Shown piece by piece: positions 7,738 to 15,784 of a stretch of 64,000 nt of DNA. The stretch is from the NCBI RefSeq assembly GCF_008923185.1, contig NZ_WBMT01000031.1, positions 1-64,000 on the forward strand, in the 5' to 3' direction. This DNA comes from Actinomadura rudentiformis. GTDB taxonomy: Bacteria; Actinomycetota; Actinomycetes; Streptosporangiales; Streptosporangiaceae. The notes beneath the pieces were generated by a model. It worked only from the letters and a program-made list of their open reading frames with translations. It did no database searches and had not been told where the DNA came from. Positions within the stretch are counted from its first letter, which is position 1. Each line of letters opens with the position of its first letter. Both the position numbers and the translations under genes were made by a program.

Positions 7738-8300
7738 ACCGGATACCGGCCCGGCTGGGCAGTCTCCAGCGGCTCTTGGGCCAGCCCGGCTAGCCGTGAA
7801 CTGCGGCCACCCAGCACTCCGCCGGCAGCAAACGACTACGCACACAGGCCTGCCCGCTCCGGCGGTGCCCCCCCGCTTAATGACAGCAACAACGCCGTTA
7901 TCGCCACACTGACCAGCCAAATCACACAACTCAAACAGCAACATGCCAAAGGTCCAGGGCCTGTGCAGTTCGGGGCGGTGGCCGCCGTCGCTGCCCAGAA
8001 CTTCTATCGCTCGGGTGAGCCGCCACTCGGTTGATCGCCTGGCTTGCGGGTGTTGAGAATCGAACGTGGACTCAGGGATCAATGCCTCACCAATAATGAT
8101 CTCGATCATTGTCGCGACGGGCTCCTGCTCCACTACTGAGGGCCAGCCGCTCTCGGGTGCCGCAGTCTTCCGCAGAAGTTGCCTTGTCTCTGTGGCGGTG
8201 TGGCGATCTGGTGGGTGCGGCGGCGTGATGTTACGTTCGTGGAGGCGTGCCGGGAAGTCTGGTCGGCGTTTCAGTGTCTGGTCGGCTTCCTGGAGGGGCC
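7738..8300 (+). other. Intergenic region between YcaO and the ABC exporter
   Basis: About 560 bases with no recognised gene. A perfect seven-base inverted repeat AATGATC-TC-GATCATT lies at 8095-8110 and could be an operator for the ABC genes. A frame opening at GTG 8066 passes through SIIVATGSCSTTEG, a Ser/Thr/Cys-rich stretch like a peptide core, but it has no good ribosome-binding site and runs on into the antisense-like shadow of the ATPase gene. A short stretch near 7880 reads as a polar helix (TLTSQITQLKQQ) of unknown origin. Confidence 0.4.
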
Positions 8301-9197
8301 ATGTCGGACGGCGCCGCGGTGCGCGCGTGTGGGCTGACGAAACGTTTCGGCGGGTTGACCGCGCTCGATGGGCTCGAGTTGAGTGTCGAGCGGGGAGAGG
8401 TGTTCGGCTATCTCGGGCCGAACGGTGCAGGCAAGACGACCACGATCAGGTTGCTGCTCGGATTCCTGTTCCCGAGCTCAGGCCGCAGCGAGGTGCTGGA
8501 CGGGCCGGGCAGCGATCCTGCGATTCGGGCGAGGATCGGCTATCTCCCGGCAGACCTGAAGGTCCCACCTGGATACACCACGAACGACCTCATCGGGTTC
8601 TACGGGCGGTTGCGCGGCGGCCACGACCCAGAGTGGGTGGGGGACCTGCTGGACCGGTTCGATCTTGATCCCGGTCGGCGGATCGGTGAGCTCTCGACCG
8701 GCAACCGGCGCAAGGTGGGGGTCGTTGCGGCGGTGGCCCACCGGCCGGAACTTCTGATCTTGGACGAACCGACCTCGGGCCTCGATCCGCTACTGCAGCA
8801 CCAGTTCCAGCTCCTGGTGCGGGAGTTGGCCGCCGACGGCGCGACGGTGTTCCTGTCCAGCCATGTGCTGCCGGAGGTGGAGTTGCTCGCCCGCCGGGTC
8901 GCGATCCTGCGGCAGGGCCGGCTGATGACCATCTCGACGATCGACGACCTTCGCCGCCAGGCCCGGCAGCGTCTCGACCTGCACCTGTCCCGGGCACCCG
9001 ATGCACCGGAGGAGTTTCGGCGGCTGCCCGGCGTCGTCGAGGCGACCGTCGCCGGCCGGACACTCCGGCTGGTCGTTGACGGCTCGGTCGCCGAGGTCGT
9101 CCGGGCCGCCGCGCGGCTGGGCGTGGAGAGGATCGTCACCCATGAAGCCGATCTGGACGAGGTGTTCCTGCGCTATTACCAGGAGGAGCGATCGTGA
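8301..9197 (+). CDS. ABC transporter ATP-binding protein
   Basis: A 298-residue nucleotide-binding subunit of an ABC-2 type exporter. Walker A is GPNGAGKTTT, the signature is LSTGNRRKVG (a known relaxed form of LSGGQ) and Walker B is LLILDEPTSGLDP, followed by an H-loop (FLSSHVLPEVE). The ATG at 8301 is preceded by GGAGGGG. It overlaps the permease start as GTGA, so the two are translated together. Its place downstream of the YcaO gene suggests export of, or immunity to, a modified peptide, but it could equally be an independent drug exporter. Confidence 0.88.
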   Translation: MSDGAAVRACGLTKRFGGLTALDGLELSVERGEVFGYLGPNGAGKTTTIRLLLGFLFPSSGRSEVLDGPGSDPAIRARIGYLPADLKVPPGYTTNDLIGFYGRLRGGHDPEWVGDLLDRFDLDPGRRIGELSTGNRRKVGVVAAVAHRPELLILDEPTSGLDPLLQHQFQLLVRELAADGATVFLSSHVLPEVELLARRVAILRQGRLMTISTIDDLRRQARQRLDLHLSRAPDAPEEFRRLPGVVEATVAGRTLRLVVDGSVAEVVRAAARLGVERIVTHEADLDEVFLRYYQEERS

Positions 9198-9982
9198 ACG
9201 TCGCGCTGCGGCTCCTCATGGACCGGCGCCGCTCTCTGGTCTGGTGGAGCGCCGCCATGGCAGGTCTCGTCCTGTTCACGGTGTCTTTGTATCCCTCATT
9301 GAGGGACCAGCAGTCGGTCGACGACCTCGTGCGAGAACTCCCGGAGACGTTGCGCACCATGGTGGGCTACCAGCCGGACATCATGCTCACCTCACCGGCC
9401 GGATATCTCAACGCCCGGCTGTTCGCCACGCTCGCGCCGATCCTGACGCTCGTGTTCGGCATCGGCGCGGGCGCTCACGCTATCGGCGGAGCCGAAGAGG
9501 ACGGATTCCTGGAGCCCCTGCTCGCCAACCCGGTCAGCAGGGAACGGGTCGCGATCGAAAGGTATCTGGCCAGTGTTGTGCTCCTGGCTGCGATCGTCAC
9601 GGTGTTCACCTTTGCGCTGGCTGTGTGCGGACCACTGTTCGGGGCTCTCGACGGAATACCGGCACCCCGGTTGCTCACCGCGTGCGCGACGCTGTTCTGC
9701 CTCGCGCTCCTACCGTCCACGCTCGCCTTCACCGTTGGCGCCATCACTGGACGGCGCGGCCCGGCCGTGGCCATCGCCTCCGCATTCGCAACCGTCGGCT
9801 ACCTACTGCAGAGCCTGGACACCTCATCCAGCCTCAAAGCCGTCTCCCCTTGGCACTGGTACCTGAACGACAACCCACTCGCCCACGGCCCGAGCGCTAC
9901 CGCGCTCTGGCTGCCGATCCTCGCCTCCGCCGTCCTGTTCGTGTTGGGGGTGGTCGTTTTTCGTCGCCGCGACCTACGCTGA
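9194..9982 (+). CDS. ABC-2 type permease
   Basis: A 262-residue integral membrane partner of the preceding ATPase. It has a first transmembrane segment after the basic N-terminus (LVWWSAAMAGLVLFTVSLY), a large extracytoplasmic loop, and four or five further hydrophobic segments, the last being LPILASAVLFVLGVVVF before a basic tail. The central EEDGFLEPLLANPVSRERV segment is the cytoplasmic coupling region typical of ABC-2 permeases. The start is GTG overlapping the ATPase stop. Confidence 0.85.
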   Translation: MNVALRLLMDRRRSLVWWSAAMAGLVLFTVSLYPSLRDQQSVDDLVRELPETLRTMVGYQPDIMLTSPAGYLNARLFATLAPILTLVFGIGAGAHAIGGAEEDGFLEPLLANPVSRERVAIERYLASVVLLAAIVTVFTFALAVCGPLFGALDGIPAPRLLTACATLFCLALLPSTLAFTVGAITGRRGPAVAIASAFATVGYLLQSLDTSSSLKAVSPWHWYLNDNPLAHGPSATALWLPILASAVLFVLGVVVFRRRDLR

Positions 9983-9994
9983 GCCGCCCTACAA

Positions 9995-10681
9995 ATGCCG
10001 GAAGAGTCCATGCCCGAAGCCCCTTACCCTTCCCGCTCCCCAGAGCAGGCGCTGCTGCGCGTGCTCGCCGCAGGCGCCGCGCGCGGCCGTGACTGGTTCG
10101 AACCGGACGACGGCGAACTCTCCGGTCTCATCGAACAGATCGCCGACCGCGACCCGCTCTGGCTTCTGCGCTGTATCGGCTGGCTCCGCGCCGTCCCAGG
10201 TCTGGGACCCGCCGCGATTGTTCTCACCGCCGATCTGGTGCACGCGCGGCTCAAGACCGGCGCCACCGACAACCGCAAACTCATCAGGGCCGTGCTGAAG
10301 CACGCCCATGAGCCGGGTCGACTCCTGCTGTATTGGTCTGAGACCTACGGCCGTCCCGTGCCCAAACCGGTGCAACGCGGCGTCGCCGACGCCGTCAAGA
10401 TCCTCTACACCCCTCAATCGGCAGCCGAACACGATCATCCCGGCCGGGGCCTGCGGTTCGGCGAGGTCCTCACCATCGCCCGGCCCAAACCCGACAATCA
10501 GCATCAGGCCGACCTGTTCAGAACCCTCATCGACACCCGCAGCCATTCGCCGGACACTCCGGCACCCGACCTCACCGAGCCCGCCGTCGACCCCGCCGTC
10601 ATCAAGACGCTCGAACACTCGGCGGCTACCGGCCGCGCACCGTTCGACGTTGCGCTGGATAGCAGTAGCCGTCAGCGGTGA
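9995..10681 (+). CDS. Truncated TROVE-domain (Ro60/Rsr-like) protein
   Basis: The 228-residue product matches the N-terminal half of bacterial Ro60 proteins, which bind Y-RNAs and misfolded RNA in a HEAT-repeat ring. Typical stretches are IADRDPLWLLRCIGWLRAVP, AVLKHAHEPGRLLLYWSETY, GRPVPKPVQRGVADAVKILY and FGEVLTIARPKPDNQHQADL. Full-length TROVE proteins exceed 500 residues and end in a von Willebrand A-like domain; here the frame ends within the ring, in a low-complexity tail. The gene therefore looks truncated and may be non-functional. It starts 12 bases after the ABC permease stop. Confidence 0.75.
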   Translation: MPEESMPEAPYPSRSPEQALLRVLAAGAARGRDWFEPDDGELSGLIEQIADRDPLWLLRCIGWLRAVPGLGPAAIVLTADLVHARLKTGATDNRKLIRAVLKHAHEPGRLLLYWSETYGRPVPKPVQRGVADAVKILYTPQSAAEHDHPGRGLRFGEVLTIARPKPDNQHQADLFRTLIDTRSHSPDTPAPDLTEPAVDPAVIKTLEHSAATGRAPFDVALDSSSRQR

Positions 10682-11008
10682 ACATTCCGAGCCTCACTAT
10701 GCCCGCGCGACACTCATCCGATGAAATCCGCCGCCTCCGGGCCAGGTCGCATCCAACGCCGACCAGACTTCCCCTGCACGCCGACACGCGTAGCGTGATG
10801 GCAAACCGCCTTAACGCTTTTCGTCGATTCAGAACGGCACGGTCAAGGCACGCCCGCCGGGCGGGAGTCCGAGCGAGGCGCACCTTGCTGCATATCGGCG
10901 CCTCCCAGCGCAGCGTGGCCTCGCGCAACGACACGAACGACCAAGACAGACCGATAAGCTCACGGAACGGCGAGATTAATCATTCGGCGTGCTGAGAGCG
11001 ATGGGGGA
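10682..11008. other. Intergenic region, nothing recognised
   Basis: No convincing reading frame, RNA or repeat. The low-identity frames on both strands have the Arg/Ser/Pro-rich composition of non-coding GC-rich DNA. Confidence 0.5.
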
Positions 11009-12058
11009 ATGGGAGTGGGAAAACCCTCGTTCCTGCGGTCGTTGCCGTTCGTCGTGATGCTCCTGATCACGCTGGTGGACGTGCTCGCCGGCCCAGGGGC
11101 CGGATTCCTGCCCTTGTTGTCGCTGGGACCCGCCTTTGCCAGCCTGTCGGGCGGTGCCCGCAGGACCGGGTGGATCGGCTTGTCCGCCGTGGGGCTGTGC
11201 CTGCTGCTCGCCGTTTACGATCATTTGATCGGTACTCGCCAGAACTTGCTCACCCTGACGTCGATCGCGGGTGTCACGGGCGCCGCGATGCTGGCCTCGG
11301 CCCTGCGGGAACGCAAGGAGCGGGAACTGCACGATGTCCGGACGGTCGCCGAAGTCGCCCAGCGAGTGCTCCTACGTCCCGTTCCCCGGCGCATCGGGCC
11401 GGTGCACGCCGCCGTCTCCTATATCTCCGCCAGTGCGCAGGCACGGATCGGCGGTGACCTTTACGAGGTGGTCACCACTCCCGTGGGCGCACGCGTGATC
11501 GTCGGCGACGTCCAAGGCAAGGGCCTGGATGCGGTCGAGACCGCCGCCGTCGTGCTCGGCGCGTTCCGCGAAGCTGCGTACGACGAACTCGATCTCCCAG
11601 GAGTGGCGCTGCGCCTGGAAAGAGCGCTGAGCCGGCAGCTGACCGGAGAGCAGTTCGTCACCGCGGTGCTCGCTGAACTGGGCTCCGATGATCACATCAG
11701 CCTGCTCAACTGCGGGCATCCGCCACCCCTGATGGTGACGGCCGACAGCGAGATCCGACTCGTCGAACCGCCCGACCACGCTCCACCACTCGGCTTGATC
11801 GGCATGGCCGATGACATTCCGCAGCCGCTGAAGACTCATTTCGGACCCGGCGACCAGCTGCTGCTCTACACCGACGGGGTCATCGAAGCGCGGGACGTGA
11901 ACAGGAAGTTCTATCCGCTGCTGGAACGGGCTTACCTCCTGCAGGCCGCGGTTCCGGAGGAGGCACTGGCCAAGCTTCAGGATGATCTGGTGGAGCATGT
12001 CGGAGGCCCGATCGACGACGACGCCGCCATGCTGCTCCTACGCCGCCGGATCCGCTGA
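11009..12058 (+). CDS. Membrane PP2C/SpoIIE-type serine phosphatase
   Basis: A 349-residue regulator phosphatase. The first ~100 residues hold three or four transmembrane segments (VVMLLITLVDVLAGPGAGF, IGLSAVGLCLLLAVY, LTSIAGVTGAAMLASAL). A linker helix leads into a SpoIIE phosphatase domain with IGGDLYEVV and VGDVQGKGLDAVETA (Asp metal ligands), NCGHPPPL and LLLYTDGVIEARD, ending in DDDAAMLLLRR. Such enzymes dephosphorylate anti-sigma-factor antagonists in partner-switching systems. No anti-sigma or STAS gene is adjacent, so the partner is unknown. The ATG at 11009 follows a G-rich stretch. Confidence 0.9.
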   Translation: MGVGKPSFLRSLPFVVMLLITLVDVLAGPGAGFLPLLSLGPAFASLSGGARRTGWIGLSAVGLCLLLAVYDHLIGTRQNLLTLTSIAGVTGAAMLASALRERKERELHDVRTVAEVAQRVLLRPVPRRIGPVHAAVSYISASAQARIGGDLYEVVTTPVGARVIVGDVQGKGLDAVETAAVVLGAFREAAYDELDLPGVALRLERALSRQLTGEQFVTAVLAELGSDDHISLLNCGHPPPLMVTADSEIRLVEPPDHAPPLGLIGMADDIPQPLKTHFGPGDQLLLYTDGVIEARDVNRKFYPLLERAYLLQAAVPEEALAKLQDDLVEHVGGPIDDDAAMLLLRRRIR

Positions 12059-12230
12059 AAGCCAGCCGCGTGACCACCGCTGCGCTCCCGGTTCGCCCAA
12101 CGGAATGTTCCTGGCGAGCATGATCTCAATCCGAGCCGCGCAGGTGTGGCGTGCGGGTCTCCTGATGGTCCCCGCGCCGGGCACGCCGAGCATTGCATAG
12201 TGCAAGAGCTGACCCTAGCGTGAAGCACGC

Positions 12231-12464
12231 GTGGCCCCACGACTCGAAGCGGGGAAGCGTGGGCCGCTGTGGGTCGGCGTGTTCGCGCCACGAATGCGCC
12301 GCCCCGCTCGCAGAAGAGACCGATGGCAGGCCGGGGCGGTGCGGGGCGTCACCGGGGACGCGGCCTACGTGCGGATCGCCTTCCCCGCGTCTTGGCGGCT
12401 GAGCCGGAGGATGGGGAGAATCGTCGCCTTTCCCGCTGGTTCCGGAGCAAGCTCCGGAACTTAG
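12231..12464 (+). CDS. Short hypothetical protein, doubtful
   Basis: A frame bounded upstream by a stop at 12216 opens at GTG 12231 and gives 77 residues, including LWVGVFAPRMRRPARRRDRW and GDAAYVRIAFPASWRLSRR. The composition is more protein-like than its neighbours, but there is no clear ribosome-binding site and no recognised family. It may be a remnant. The rest of 12059-12561 shows nothing identifiable. Confidence 0.2.
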   Translation: MAPRLEAGKRGPLWVGVFAPRMRRPARRRDRWQAGAVRGVTGDAAYVRIAFPASWRLSRRMGRIVAFPAGSGASSGT

Positions 12465-12561
12465 AAGCGTGGCTGAAGAAGAGCGATCCTGTGCTGGCGC
12501 CGCCTTCGATGACCGCCTGGTAGATCTTGAACGGCAGGAGGAGTAGCCGGGCGGGTGGGGG

Positions 12562-12930
12562 TCAGGGTTTGCCGGGGTACGGGGTCCAGAGTGCGAGCAC
12601 GGCGCCGCCGGGGTCGCTGATGGTGACGGCGGTTCCGGCTGGTCCGTCGGTTTTGCCCGCGACCACGGTCGCGCCCAGGGCGGTGGCCTGCTCGACGGCC
12701 TTGTCGAGGTCTTCGACCTGGACGTAGGGCACCCAGCGGCCGGTCGCGGCGGTGTCGGCCTCCACGATTGCGGCCCACGGCTGCTCGCCGTCCATGATCC
12801 AGCCCAGGTACGGGCCCGAGCCGTCGGCCGGGGCGATGGTCCATCCCAGCAGGTCGCTGTAGAAGGTGCGCACATTGTCCGCGTCGTCGGTGGTCGTGGT
12901 GAGGTCGTACCAGGCGAATGGCGATCCCAT
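12562..12930 (-). CDS. VOC-superfamily (glyoxalase-like) protein
   Basis: A 122-residue single-unit protein with two beta-alpha-beta-beta-beta modules. It begins FAWYDLTTTTDDADNVRTFY, followed by LLGWTI, and has the second module WVPYVQVEDLDKAVEQATAL then GATVVAGKTDGPAGTAVTIS and DPGGAVLALW, the usual VOC layout for actinobacterial bleomycin-resistance/glyoxalase-like proteins. The metal-ligand positions are not those of a canonical glyoxalase I, so catalytic activity is uncertain. GAGAGGAC precedes the ATG. It lies just downstream of the ABC efflux operon on the same strand and may belong to the same resistance module. Confidence 0.8.
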   Translation of the reverse strand: MGSPFAWYDLTTTTDDADNVRTFYSDLLGWTIAPADGSGPYLGWIMDGEQPWAAIVEADTAATGRWVPYVQVEDLDKAVEQATALGATVVAGKTDGPAGTAVTISDPGGAVLALWTPYPGKP

Positions 12931-12983
12931 GCTGATGTCCTCTCTGGTGTTCGGTTGCGAGCGGGTGGATGGGCGGGCCGAGG

Positions 12984-13769
12984 TCAGTCGGCCGCCGTGG
13001 CGGCGGCGTAGTGGCGGCCGGCCAAGCCGTAGGTGAGGAGTGCGAGCATGGCCAGCAGGCCCAGGCCGGTGCCGAGGGCGGCCCAGTCGGTGGCGCCGAG
13101 CATGATGGATCGGGTGGCGTCCAGGGTGGGGGTGAAGGGGTTCCAGATGGCGACGGTGGCGTACCAGCCGGGCATGAAGTCGGGTGGCACCCAGAAGGTG
13201 GAGAACATGACCACGGGCATGAACAGGGGTTGCAGGCCGAGGACGGCGGCGTGGTTGCGGGTGGCCAGGGCCGAGTAGTAAAAGATGCCGTTCCAGGCGA
13301 TCGCCAGGGCTACCGCGAGGGAGATGACCGCGATCCCGCCGGGGAGTCCGTTGCGGTTGTCGGCGCCCAGCGTGATGGCGACGAGCAGGACCGCGGTGGC
13401 GGGGATGATGGCGCGGGCGGCCTCGAAGCCGATCTTTCCGGCCAGCACGGTGGCGGGGTGGGCCGGGAGAAGGCGGATACGGTCGAGGTAGCCGCTGTCG
13501 GCGTCCCGGAGCAGCCCTCCGGCGGTGTAGCCGGCTCCGACGAACACGCTGAGCAGTACGGCTCCGGGCGCGACCCAGTCGATGAAGCGATCGGTGGGCC
13601 AGCCGGAGACCTCGGCGATCTGCCCGTACGCCGCCTGGAACAGCACGATGAGGAACACCGAGAGCAGGGTGGGCGCGACGAAGGCCAGGCCGGCGTTGCC
13701 TTTCGCCTCCCGGGCGGTGCGGGTGAAGATCAGGCCGGTGTCACGGAGGAAGGTGCGGGCTGCGGTCAT
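12984..13769 (-). CDS. ABC-2 type permease, second of a pair
   Basis: A 261-residue membrane protein of the DrrB/daunorubicin-resistance permease type. It carries a cytoplasmic amphipathic N-terminus (RTFLRDTGLIFTRTAREAKG), six hydrophobic segments, and the central ADSGYLDRIRLLPAHPATVL segment, which matches the G(Y/F)xxRxRxLP motif of this family. It follows the other permease by two bases, with GGGGAG upstream of its ATG. A paired permease with one ATPase indicates a heterodimeric exporter. Confidence 0.87.
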   Translation of the reverse strand: MTAARTFLRDTGLIFTRTAREAKGNAGLAFVAPTLLSVFLIVLFQAAYGQIAEVSGWPTDRFIDWVAPGAVLLSVFVGAGYTAGGLLRDADSGYLDRIRLLPAHPATVLAGKIGFEAARAIIPATAVLLVAITLGADNRNGLPGGIAVISLAVALAIAWNGIFYYSALATRNHAAVLGLQPLFMPVVMFSTFWVPPDFMPGWYATVAIWNPFTPTLDATRSIMLGATDWAALGTGLGLLAMLALLTYGLAGRHYAAATAAD

Positions 13770-13771
13770 GG

Positions 13772-14605
13772 TCAGCTCCCCGCCAGCCGGCGGCGCAGGG
13801 TCAGCGACGCCAGCGCGTGGGTGGCCACGATGATCCCGGCTAGGAGGGCCACGGCGCCCGGGAGCTCACCGGCCCAGGGGTCGCCGGTGAGGGCTTGGCG
13901 GCTGGCGTCCACCACGGGACTGACCGGGTTCCACCGGGCGATGGTTTCGGCCCATCCGGGCATGACGCCCAGCGGGACCAGGGCCGTGGACAGGAAGGCC
14001 AGGGGCAGGCCCAGCGGTTGCAGTTGGAACGGTGTCTGCGGGTCCGTGGTGCGGATGGCCACCGTGTAGAAGACGCCGGAGTAGGCCATGCCCAGCATTG
14101 CCACCAGCATGGTGACCAGTGCGAGGCCGACGATGCCGTTGCGATTGTCACCTCCGAACACAAGGCCGACGCCCAGGACGACCGCGGTGCCCGGCAGCAA
14201 CCGGACCGCCTCGAACAGCAGCCGGCCGGTCAGATGCGTCCCGGGGCGGGCGCCCAGCAGGCGCAGCCGCTCGAAATAGCCGGATCGCAGGTCGGCGGCC
14301 AGGCTCGCGGACGTCGCGCCCGCACCCAGCAGCGCGACGAGCATCACCACACCGGGTATCAGGAAGGCGTCGTAGCCCCCGGCGTGGCTCCTGTCGAGGC
14401 CGCCTGCGTCATAGCCGGGCGCGTCGCCGATCCGGTCGAACAGCGCGGTGAAGACCACGGTCATCAGCAGGGCCGGCAGCGCGGGCAGGACGAAATGAGG
14501 GCCGGGGTCGCGCAACGCCGCCGTCGCCTGCCGCCGGAAGACCAGACCCACCGCCCGGCCCGCCGTGGCGCCCGGCGCCTCCAGCACGTTCCTCGACTCG
14601 TTCAT
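13772..14605 (-). CDS. ABC-2 type permease, first of a pair
   Basis: A 277-residue DrrB-like permease with six predicted membrane segments and the diagnostic LRSGYFERLRLLGARPGTHL segment. The ATG overlaps the stop of the upstream ATPase gene as ATGA. It resembles its downstream neighbour in layout (matching FSTFWVPPDFMPGW and LSTALVPLGVMPGW segments), which suggests an ancient tandem duplication. Together with the ATPase they would form one drug or lipid exporter. Confidence 0.87.
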   Translation of the reverse strand: MNESRNVLEAPGATAGRAVGLVFRRQATAALRDPGPHFVLPALPALLMTVVFTALFDRIGDAPGYDAGGLDRSHAGGYDAFLIPGVVMLVALLGAGATSASLAADLRSGYFERLRLLGARPGTHLTGRLLFEAVRLLPGTAVVLGVGLVFGGDNRNGIVGLALVTMLVAMLGMAYSGVFYTVAIRTTDPQTPFQLQPLGLPLAFLSTALVPLGVMPGWAETIARWNPVSPVVDASRQALTGDPWAGELPGAVALLAGIIVATHALASLTLRRRLAGS

Positions 14606-15708
14606 CGACGGTCCTCGCCGCCGGTGCCGTCCGGTGCTCCGTCACTTCCGGATGCTCCGTCACTTCCGGATGCTCCGTCACTTCCGGATGCTCCGTCACT
14701 TCCGGATGCTCCGACGCCGATGGCGGTGCCGGTCAGCCGGATGAAGACGTCCTCCAGGCTGGTCTCGGTCACGGCCAGATGGGTGGGGGAGATCCCGGCT
14801 CCTTGGATCCTGGCCAGGAGTTCCAGCGCTCGCTCGCCTCCGGTGCCGCTGCTGAGAGTGATGACCGTACGGCCCGAGCCGTCGGTGGCGAGGTGCTCGT
14901 CGGCAAGCAGGTCGCCCTTCAGGGTGCTCTCGATCTGGCCGGCGACTCCGTTGTGCGCCACGGTGATGGTCGTGCGGCCGTGGTCGGCCTTGAGCTTGCG
15001 CGGGCTTCCCTCGGCCACGATGGCGCCGGCGTCCACGATCGCCAGGCGCCCGGCGAGTTGGTCGGCCTCCTCCAGGTACTGGGTGGTGAGGAAGACGGTG
15101 GCGCCCGAGGCCTGGAGCGTGCGGATCTCCTCCCACACCGCCCTGCGGCTCTGCGGGTCGAGCCCCGTGGTGGGCTCGTCGAGGAACAGCACCGGAGGCC
15201 TGCTGATCAGGGCGGAGGCGATGTCCAGCCGACGCTTCATGCCTCCGGAGAAGGCGCCGATCCTGACCTCGGCGTCCCGGCTCAGCCCGACCACCTCCAG
15301 GACCTCCTCGGCGCGACGCCGGGCCGCGGCCCGGCCCAGGCCGGACAGCCCGGCGACGAAGCGCAGGTGCTCGCCGGCGGTCATGGCCTCATCCAGCGCG
15401 GCCTCCTGCATGGTCACGCCGATCAGCCTGCGGACCCGGCGGGCATCGGTGATGTCGGCGCCGCAGATCCGGGCCTGACCCGAGGTGGGCCGGGTGAGGG
15501 TGGCAAGCATGCGCACGGTCGTCGTCTTCCCCGAGCCGTTCCGCCCCAGGTACCCGAAGATCTCGCCCTGCTCGACGGTGAAGCTGACGTCGTCGACCGC
15601 GACCGCAGGGCCGAATCGCTTGGTCAGATGCGCGACCTCGATGGCCGGTGACCCCTGGCCGGATCCGGGAGCCGGTCCCGCTCCTACCGCATAATTGATA
15701 GTGACCAC
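14602..15708 (-). CDS. Drug-resistance ABC transporter ATP-binding protein (DrrA-like)
   Basis: The ATPase has Walker A LGRNGSGKTTTVRML, Q-loop VTMQEAALDE, signature FSGGMKRRLDIASAL and Walker B VLFLDEPTTGLDP, followed by the DrrA-type C-terminal domain (TETSLEDVFIRLTG). It ends in a repetitive tail, GASGSD repeated four times, encoded by an 18-bp tandem repeat. The start is uncertain: GTG at 15708 and ATG at 15738 are both inside the operator dyad and neither has a Shine-Dalgarno site, so the message may be leaderless. It is divergent from the HxlR gene and heads a three-gene operon. Confidence 0.87.
   Translation of the reverse strand: MVTINYAVGAGPAPGSGQGSPAIEVAHLTKRFGPAVAVDDVSFTVEQGEIFGYLGRNGSGKTTTVRMLATLTRPTSGQARICGADITDARRVRRLIGVTMQEAALDEAMTAGEHLRFVAGLSGLGRAAARRRAEEVLEVVGLSRDAEVRIGAFSGGMKRRLDIASALISRPPVLFLDEPTTGLDPQSRRAVWEEIRTLQASGATVFLTTQYLEEADQLAGRLAIVDAGAIVAEGSPRKLKADHGRTTITVAHNGVAGQIESTLKGDLLADEHLATDGSGRTVITLSSGTGGERALELLARIQGAGISPTHLAVTETSLEDVFIRLTGTAIGVGASGSDGASGSDGASGSDGASGSDGAPDGTGGEDRR
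14635..14713. repeat. 18-bp tandem repeat, four full copies plus a partial
   Basis: TGCTCCGTCACTTCCGGA repeats perfectly at 14635, 14653, 14671 and 14689, then a 7-base partial copy. The unit length is a multiple of three, so copy number can change without shifting the frame; it encodes the GASGSD tail of the ABC ATPase. Confidence 0.95.
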
Positions 15709-15738
15709 GGCTAAACATGTAGCAGTGGAAACTATCAA
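15695..15738. promoter_or_regulatory. 44-bp interrupted dyad, likely HxlR operator
   Basis: TTGATAGT (15695-15702) and ACTATCAA (15731-15738) are perfect inverse arms. CCAC/GTGG and GCT/AGC lie inside them on the same centre (between 15716 and 15717); by my count 17 of 22 position pairs match. The dyad sits between the divergent HxlR and ABC genes and covers the possible ABC start codons, so the regulator would control at least the exporter. HxlR proteins bind as dimers to such long dyads. Confidence 0.6.
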
Positions 15739-15784
15739 CGGTCAAGCGATTGCTATCATTTATGAAGTATCTGGAGGGTGGTTC

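Noticed and set aside
12969..14069. Plus-strand frame opposite the ABC permeases
   Set aside because: Gly/Glu-rich shadow; the minus-strand permease frames carry clear membrane helices and family motifs.
14635..14713. Repeats as a possible CRISPR array
   Set aside because: The units are contiguous 18-mers without spacers and lie in frame within a coding region.
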